Origin: Candidatus Phycosocius bacilliformis
GTDB lineage: Bacteria; Pseudomonadota; Alphaproteobacteria; Caulobacterales; Aquidulcibacteraceae
NCBI RefSeq assembly: GCF_003112735.1
Contig: NZ_BFBR01000007.1
Location: 96,338 to 160,337, forward strand
DNA: 64,000 nucleotides
Direction: 5' to 3'
Made by a program: the position numbers and the translations under genes
Shown here: in pieces, positions 58,922 to 64,000 of the stretch
How the letters are laid out: every line of letters begins with the position of its first letter
Numbering within the stretch: position 1 is the stretch's first letter
Notes under the pieces: generated by a model
The model's database searches: none
What the model was told of the DNA's origin: nothing
Seen by the model: the letters and a program-made list of their open reading frames with translations, nothing else

Positions 58922-60280
58922 CTAGCGGGTGGGCCGCAGCGCACGATAGATGGATTGCCCATCACGGTACAGGCGTACCACAACAGCATCGCGCTTGCGG
59001 GCGGCAGCCTCCAAAGCGGCGCGCGCATCTTGCGGCGACGTGACCGCCCTGCCCTGCACTTCGATCAAGCCATCACCTGGACGAATTTGATCCTTGCCGG
59101 GGCCAAAAGGATCAAGTGCGCTGATCACCACGCGCACATTGGCTGGCAGCTTGCTGCGATCAGCGGGGGCTGCCGCGCGCAACACAAGGCCCAAGGCCGT
59201 CACAGTCGGGCTTGCCACGCCGCGCGGTGGACGCGCCTCTGCGGGAGGTTGACCGACCACCAGATTGGCGAAAATCGCCTGACGACCGCGAAAGCCTTGC
59301 AACCGAACCCGCGTGCCTGCTTTGGTCCCCGCAACAAAACGGGCCAAGGCGCGTGGGTCGGTAACCGGCTGGCCATTCCAACTCTGGATCCGGTCTCCCA
59401 GCCGCAATCCGGCCCGGGCGGCAGGCGAATTCGGAGCCACATCAGCAACCACCACGCCATTCTGACCATTGCCGCCTTCTGCCGCGCTCAACAAGCGCGC
59501 GCGCACCCCGATCCAACCACGCTGCACGCTGCCATTGGCCAAAATATCGGCCACAACTTGCCGAGCCAAATTAGACGGGACGGCAAAGCCAACTCCAACT
59601 GAACCACCCTGGGTCCCGCCGGGCGAGACAATGGCGGTGTTCACGCCGATAACTTCGCCGCGCGCATTGAAGAGAGGTCCCCCGGAATTGCCCCGGTTGA
59701 TGGCAGCATCAGTCTGGAGGAAATCGTCATAGCGGCCTGCTTGCAGGTCACGATTGCGCGCTGAGATCACCCCGACAGATAAGGAATTGCCCAGCCCGAA
59801 CGGGCTGCCAATAGCAATGGCCCAATCACCAACGCGCGCGGTGTCACTATTGCCCCATGCCACACTCGCCAGACGCTGCGTGCCGACAACGCGCAGCACC
59901 GCCAAATCCGTCTCGCTATCGCGCCCAACCAAATTGGCCGCCAAAGTCGTCCCGTCGACCAGAATAATCTCGAATTGATCATTGCCTTCGATCACGTGAT
60001 TATTGGTAACCACCACGCCGCGCGGATCTATGACAAATCCTGACCCGGTTGAACTGCCTGCGGCATTGGCATGGATCTGATCGCGTGGGGCCCCCGGAAT
60101 GAGACGCTTGGCCCTTATTCCCACCACCGCAGGCTGCAGCCTGGCCGACAAGTCTGCAAAGCCATTGGAGAACCCACTGCCAGCATTGGCAACTGGCGGC
60201 GCCATGATCGGCCCGGTCGCAACCAAGCCAAAACCGATGACGCCGATCCAGAAGCCAGCAATAAGGTGCGTTATTCTCAT
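58922..60280 (-). CDS. HtrA/DegP-like serine protease with two PDZ domains
   Basis: Protein of 452 residues with a signal peptide (about 1-33). A trypsin-like domain follows with His (VVTNNHVI), Asp (SETDLAVLRV) and Ser (AINRGNSGGPLF) of the triad in order, then two PDZ domains (about 250-340 and 365-450). It would degrade or chaperone misfolded periplasmic proteins. It is the only gene on its transcript apart from the OmpA-fusion gene 179 bp downstream, and is divergent from the TonB receptor. Confidence 0.93.
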   Translation of the reverse strand: MRITHLIAGFWIGVIGFGLVATGPIMAPPVANAGSGFSNGFADLSARLQPAVVGIRAKRLIPGAPRDQIHANAAGSSTGSGFVIDPRGVVVTNNHVIEGNDQFEIILVDGTTLAANLVGRDSETDLAVLRVVGTQRLASVAWGNSDTARVGDWAIAIGSPFGLGNSLSVGVISARNRDLQAGRYDDFLQTDAAINRGNSGGPLFNARGEVIGVNTAIVSPGGTQGGSVGVGFAVPSNLARQVVADILANGSVQRGWIGVRARLLSAAEGGNGQNGVVVADVAPNSPAARAGLRLGDRIQSWNGQPVTDPRALARFVAGTKAGTRVRLQGFRGRQAIFANLVVGQPPAEARPPRGVASPTVTALGLVLRAAAPADRSKLPANVRVVISALDPFGPGKDQIRPGDGLIEVQGRAVTSPQDARAALEAAARKRDAVVVRLYRDGQSIYRALRPTR

Positions 60281-60452
60281 AACGCAGGACTTAGCCCCTC
60301 TGGCCGAATTGGGAAAGTAACTTCACGCCTCAAAACCGGCGCAATCGCACAAGTGCCTTGATTAAAAATGCTTCATGACATCCTTTTCACGGGTATTTGA
60401 GCGCAAGATCGCCGATACAGACTGCCAGTTATTTCAGGGCAGGGACAAACCC

Positions 60453-62564
60453 ATGGCAATTCTTCACCAGCGCGCATTGATGTGTAGCGTCGCGCCATTC
60501 ATCTGTTTTTCCGGGGTTGGTATTGCCACAGCGCATGCGCAAAACCTGCCCGGCAATAAGCCCGCCCAAAGTGCGGTTGCAGCCAATGCTTTGCCTGAGT
60601 TGGTCAATGGCAAGCGGGTTTTCCTGCCTGCTTATTTTGCTGACATCACCCCCCAGACCGCCGCGGATATGGTCAATCGACTGCCCGGATTTAGCATTGA
60701 TGATGGCGAGTCGGTCCGCGGCTTCGGGGCCACGGCAGGCAATGTGTTGATCGATGGCGCGCGCCCGACCAGCAAGAATGAAGGCCTTTACAGCATCCTC
60801 AACCGCATTCCCGCCGCCAATGTTGCCCAGGTGGAATTGCTGGAAGGAGCCGCAGCAGGTGCCCTTGCCCCGGGCAAGAGCTTGGTGGTCAATGTTGTCC
60901 GCAAAGAGGATGCAAAGGCAAGCGGGAAATGGGAAGTACAAGCGACTGGCCTGTCGAGCGGTCGCATAAGGCCCAAGCTGGATGTTTCTTATACCAACAA
61001 GATCGCTGGCTTTTCCATTACAACAGGCCTGCAAGCCGAAGTGGAAAATGCCGACAATTTTGTCGGCTTTGAAGGCATCCGTAGTCCTGATGGTACCTTC
61101 CTCGAAAGCGGGCCGAACGATGACCGCCGCCGGTCGAAATATGCTCAAGCCACATTGGCAATAGATGGCAAAATGGGGGAGGCTAAAGTCAATCTCAATG
61201 CCAGCTATCTTGAAGGCCGCTTCCACCGCAATTGGGTTCACGCCGCCTATTTTCCGGCCGCCACCCTTCCCTTCCGCATTGATGAAGGCAGAGAGGCTAA
61301 CCAGACACAACGCTGGGAAATTGGCGGGGATGTGGAACGCACTTTGGCGGGTTGGACGGGAAAACTGGCCCTATTGGTGAAGGGTAGCCACGATGACGAC
61401 TTATCACTGGCCGGGTTCAACCGCGTTAACCAGCCCCGCACTTTTGGGCGCTTTATCTCCTCCTCAGAGACATCCGAACAGGTGGCGCGGGCGACCTTCA
61501 AGCGTAAATTCGGAGCCCATCAGATCGAAACCGGCGGTGAAATCGCCCACAATCGCTTGGATTTCACGGGTCAATACTCGCAAGGTGACGGCATCATTTA
61601 TGTCGTGCGCCCGAGTGATATCTCCTCAACCGAAGTTTCTGAAAACCGCAAAGAGGCCTTTATCAGCGATTCTTGGACCATCTCACCCAAGCTGACACTG
61701 GAATCGACCCTGACGGGGGAGTGGTCCACCATTGAACAGACCGGACCTTCTGGAAAGACGCGTTCGTTCTTTTATCCCAAGCCTCGCATCAAGGCGGCCT
61801 GGAAGCCACAAGATGGCTGGACCTATCGGGTGGAAGTAGAACGCAGTGTCGGCCAGCTCGACTTCGGGGCTTTTGCAGATTCTGCCTCGGTTGGTGACAA
61901 CAACCAAAACAGCGGCAATCCGGAATTGCGGCCAGAACAAGTGTGGTCGGGCTTGATCGGGGTCGAGCGGCGCTGGGGCAAACGCGGTGTGATCAACGCC
62001 TCGCTGGTCCAGGAATCATTTGAAGATCAGCTCACGCTGGTCCCAACCCGCAATGGCGGGGTGGCGCTGGGCAATGTGCCGACAGCGCAACGCTGGGGCT
62101 ATAATCTGTCTTGGACCATTCCTTTGGAGGCCCTGCTGCACGGTCTTGAGTTTGAGGGCAATTACCGCTGGCGGGATTCTGAATTGACCGATCCCATTAC
62201 CCAAAAGCCGCGTCCTTTCTCGGGTTGGGACGGTCGCAGCCTCAACACCAATATCACCTATGAGTTGCCGAAGAAGAAGTTACGCATGGGGGCTTGGCTG
62301 TGGCGAGGCGACAACAATACCGACTATCGCCCCGATCAGGAGTTTCATTGGGCCGCAGTCCAAGCCTGGGGCGGGTGGATCGAAACCAAGGCCTATAAGA
62401 ACCTCAGTATTGAGTTTGGCTTTGAAGATCCCAATGGCAATCGGTTCACGCGTGTGCGCACCGACTACAGCCCGGATCGGCGGTCAGGCATTATCAGCCG
62501 CACCCAATATCGGGAACGCTCAAAGGACGGGATCTGGTACATTCTGGTGAAAGGCCCGTTCTGA
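60453..62564 (+). CDS. TonB-dependent outer-membrane receptor
   Basis: Protein of 703 residues; the start at 60453 follows AGGGAC (26 more codons are open). A signal peptide (about 1-30, cleavage near AHA-Q) is followed by a plug domain (SVRGFGATAGNVLIDGARPTSK..., LNRIPAANVAQVELLEGAAAG) and a beta-barrel with alternating aromatic strands. No clear TonB box was seen at the mature N-terminus. The nutrient is unknown; neighbours (protease, peptide transporter) do not decide it. The barrel end (YILVKGPF) has the usual terminal aromatic residue. It converges on the POT transporter. Confidence 0.9.
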   Translation: MAILHQRALMCSVAPFICFSGVGIATAHAQNLPGNKPAQSAVAANALPELVNGKRVFLPAYFADITPQTAADMVNRLPGFSIDDGESVRGFGATAGNVLIDGARPTSKNEGLYSILNRIPAANVAQVELLEGAAAGALAPGKSLVVNVVRKEDAKASGKWEVQATGLSSGRIRPKLDVSYTNKIAGFSITTGLQAEVENADNFVGFEGIRSPDGTFLESGPNDDRRRSKYAQATLAIDGKMGEAKVNLNASYLEGRFHRNWVHAAYFPAATLPFRIDEGREANQTQRWEIGGDVERTLAGWTGKLALLVKGSHDDDLSLAGFNRVNQPRTFGRFISSSETSEQVARATFKRKFGAHQIETGGEIAHNRLDFTGQYSQGDGIIYVVRPSDISSTEVSENRKEAFISDSWTISPKLTLESTLTGEWSTIEQTGPSGKTRSFFYPKPRIKAAWKPQDGWTYRVEVERSVGQLDFGAFADSASVGDNNQNSGNPELRPEQVWSGLIGVERRWGKRGVINASLVQESFEDQLTLVPTRNGGVALGNVPTAQRWGYNLSWTIPLEALLHGLEFEGNYRWRDSELTDPITQKPRPFSGWDGRSLNTNITYELPKKKLRMGAWLWRGDNNTDYRPDQEFHWAAVQAWGGWIETKAYKNLSIEFGFEDPNGNRFTRVRTDYSPDRRSGIISRTQYRERSKDGIWYILVKGPF

Positions 62565-62595
62565 TCCCGTCCAAAGGGGTTGCCGACTAGCGTCC

Positions 62596-64000
62596 TTATT
62601 TCACGCCATGGGCGAGCTTCTTTAACAGTGGCGAGGCCAAACCCATCACCACGCCAATCCCGATCGACCACAGGCCGATGGTGTTGAACACCTCTAGCGA
62701 GGTTGCCAATGCCTTGGCAGGATCTGTGACCTGACCGGCGACGGTTTCAGTTGCTGTCAATTGCGCGATGATCCCACCCAAATACTGCGCGCCCGAACTG
62801 GCCAGGAACCATGTCGCCATGATGGTGGACAGAAGTTTGGGCGTGGACAATTTGGTCATCCAGCTCAAACCCACTGGACTTAAACACAATTCGCCCGTGG
62901 TGTGCAGAAGATAAGCCAAGGCCAGGAAAATGACGGGCACGCGCGCATCGGCATCGGCAAAGCGCGCACCCCAAACGAGGATGAGGAAGCCCAGACCGAC
63001 TTGCACCAAAGCAAGCGCGAATTTCATCGGCGCTGAAGGGTCCATATTGCGTTGGCCCAATTTCACCCACAGCCAAGCAAACACAGGCGCGAAGATCAGA
63101 ATGAAGCCAGAGTTGAAGCTCTGGGTCTGCGGGGCGCTGATGGTCAAAAAGCCATTGCTGGGCAAGGCCACATTGGTGGCAGTAAACAAGGACAGCGACG
63201 AACCTGCTTGCTCAAACAGCGTCCAGAACACCACTGAGGCCGCGATCAAGACCAGCGCCAAAATCAGACGCCCAGCCTCTTCTTTGCTGCAGGCAGTCGC
63301 CATGTGGTAAATAATATAGACCAACACAGCCACCGATCCGGCTGCCAGCATGCGGCCCACCAATTGGTTGTTTTGTACCAAGAACCAGATCAGCGGCACT
63401 GAAATGATTGCAGCCACATAGATCGCATGCTCCAAGCTCAATGGCCCGAGGACTTTCTTCTTCAAAGCCTCAGGATCAGGCGGTTCTCCCTTGCCTTCCA
63501 GACTGTCCTTGCCGCGTACAAAGGCAATATAGCCCGCCAACATGCCGACACCGGCAAGGCCAAAGCCGGCCCACCAACCCACCACTGTGCCCAAAGCCCC
63601 ACACAAAATGGCGGCCCAGAATGCCCCCAGATTGATGCCGTAATAATAGAGGGTGAAGCCCGGATCGCGCCGTGGATCACCTTCTGGATATAATTGGCCG
63701 ACGATTGAGGAAATGCTCGGCTTCAAAAAGCCCACGCCCAGAATGATCAAGGACAGTGCGATATAGAAAATGATCTCAAACGGGCCCTCTGACTTGACCT
63801 TTTTGAGTTCATAGCTGCCAGCTGGCAGCAAGGCCGGAACAGGCGCGTTCGCCGGCAGATCCTTAATCGCGATCCCCTTCTCACTGGCCTCATAGGCATA
63901 GGCCTGCTCGCCAATCTTTAGCTTGGCGACATAATCTTCGTTGCGGCCCTGGGTGACAAACTCATAGGTCGCGCCTTGGTAGGTCAGGGTCTGGGTGGTT
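62596..64000 (-). CDS. Peptide MFS transporter (POT family), 5' part beyond window
   Basis: The frame is open to the right edge, so the N-terminal part is missing; 468 residues are visible. The C-terminal eight to nine membrane segments of a proton-coupled oligopeptide transporter are present: GFTLYYYGINLGAFW (a PTR family signature region), LFEQAGSSLSLFT, and the GELCLSPVGLSWMTKLSTP motif. A periplasmic loop (upstream of residue 63831, TTQTLTYQGATYEFV and on) looks like an extracellular domain seen in some POT proteins. It would import di- and tripeptides with protons. It fits the peptide-use theme with the nearby peptidases. Confidence 0.93.
   Translation of the reverse strand, partial: TTQTLTYQGATYEFVTQGRNEDYVAKLKIGEQAYAYEASEKGIAIKDLPANAPVPALLPAGSYELKKVKSEGPFEIIFYIALSLIILGVGFLKPSISSIVGQLYPEGDPRRDPGFTLYYYGINLGAFWAAILCGALGTVVGWWAGFGLAGVGMLAGYIAFVRGKDSLEGKGEPPDPEALKKKVLGPLSLEHAIYVAAIISVPLIWFLVQNNQLVGRMLAAGSVAVLVYIIYHMATACSKEEAGRLILALVLIAASVVFWTLFEQAGSSLSLFTATNVALPSNGFLTISAPQTQSFNSGFILIFAPVFAWLWVKLGQRNMDPSAPMKFALALVQVGLGFLILVWGARFADADARVPVIFLALAYLLHTTGELCLSPVGLSWMTKLSTPKLLSTIMATWFLASSGAQYLGGIIAQLTATETVAGQVTDPAKALATSLEVFNTIGLWSIGIGVVMGLASPLLKKLAHGVK

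Overview
The window looks like chromosomal DNA from a free-living, flagellated alphaproteobacterium. The best guess is the Caulobacterales/Hyphomonadaceae side of the class; the genus cannot be fixed from sequence alone. The pointers are short (about 274 residue) Caulobacter-type flagellins in tandem, a PhaR polyhydroxyalkanoate regulator, SapC-family and SecDF/Mth938/phytoene-synthase-like neighbourhoods, TTG/GTG starts, and C/G-rich composite intergenic repeats. No rRNA, tRNA, CRISPR array, transposase or prophage was seen.

Layout. (1) 1-4846: four tandem flagellin genes (the first cut by the window edge), each with its own terminator, then a flaG-like gene. The three visible flagellin promoter regions share an upstream box about 110 nt before the ATG and carry a hairpin in the mRNA leader. 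(2) 5112-22910: metabolic and housekeeping genes. They include a PQQ sugar dehydrogenase, histidinol phosphatase, DUF885 lipoprotein, MaoC hydratase, an orphan double-ATPase peptide ABC protein, Fe-ADH, divergent thiolase/phaR, SDR, M28 peptidase, LprI-like and SapC-like proteins, and an iron-storage operon bfd-bfr-nudix. (3) 22911-23974: a gene-free kilobase of alternating repeats (A-B-A-B-A) followed by a 220-nt multi-hairpin element. (4) 23975-37604: the dcw cell-wall/division cluster on the minus strand, mraZ-rsmH-ftsL-ftsI-murE-murF-mraY-murD-ftsW-murG-murC, ending in a metallo-beta-lactamase-fold gene. A period-10 TGGGA operator lies in front of mraZ. (5) 37796-41336: a TadG-like gene, rplM-rpsI with a good promoter, argC. 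(6) 41442-48235: a degenerate EEP-family membrane protein and the minus-strand yajC-secD-secF-Mth938 operon with a PuuD-type membrane protein and a squalene/phytoene-synthase-like gene. (7) 48436-64000: two histidine phosphatases, VOC, M20 amidohydrolase, CoA transferase, methyltransferase-miaA, divergent serB, a PDZ-alpha/beta hydrolase fusion, a substrate-binding/OmpA fusion, an HtrA protease, a TonB-dependent receptor and a peptide (POT) transporter cut by the right edge.

Working together: the dcw cluster makes peptidoglycan precursors and the septal synthase. SecDF-YajC helps export the many secreted proteins. Several peptidases (M28, DUF885, M20), the POT transporter and the peptide-type ABC ATPase suggest peptide scavenging. 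Thiolase plus PhaR suggests a polyhydroxyalkanoate carbon store, but phaC and phaB are not in view.

The most unusual items are the structured flagellin leaders with compensatory pairing, the repeat/structured-element block at 23.0-23.9 kb, the MraZ-type operator, and fusion or degenerate proteins at 41.4, 55.7 and 57.1 kb. All calls rest on reading the sequence; no database search was run.
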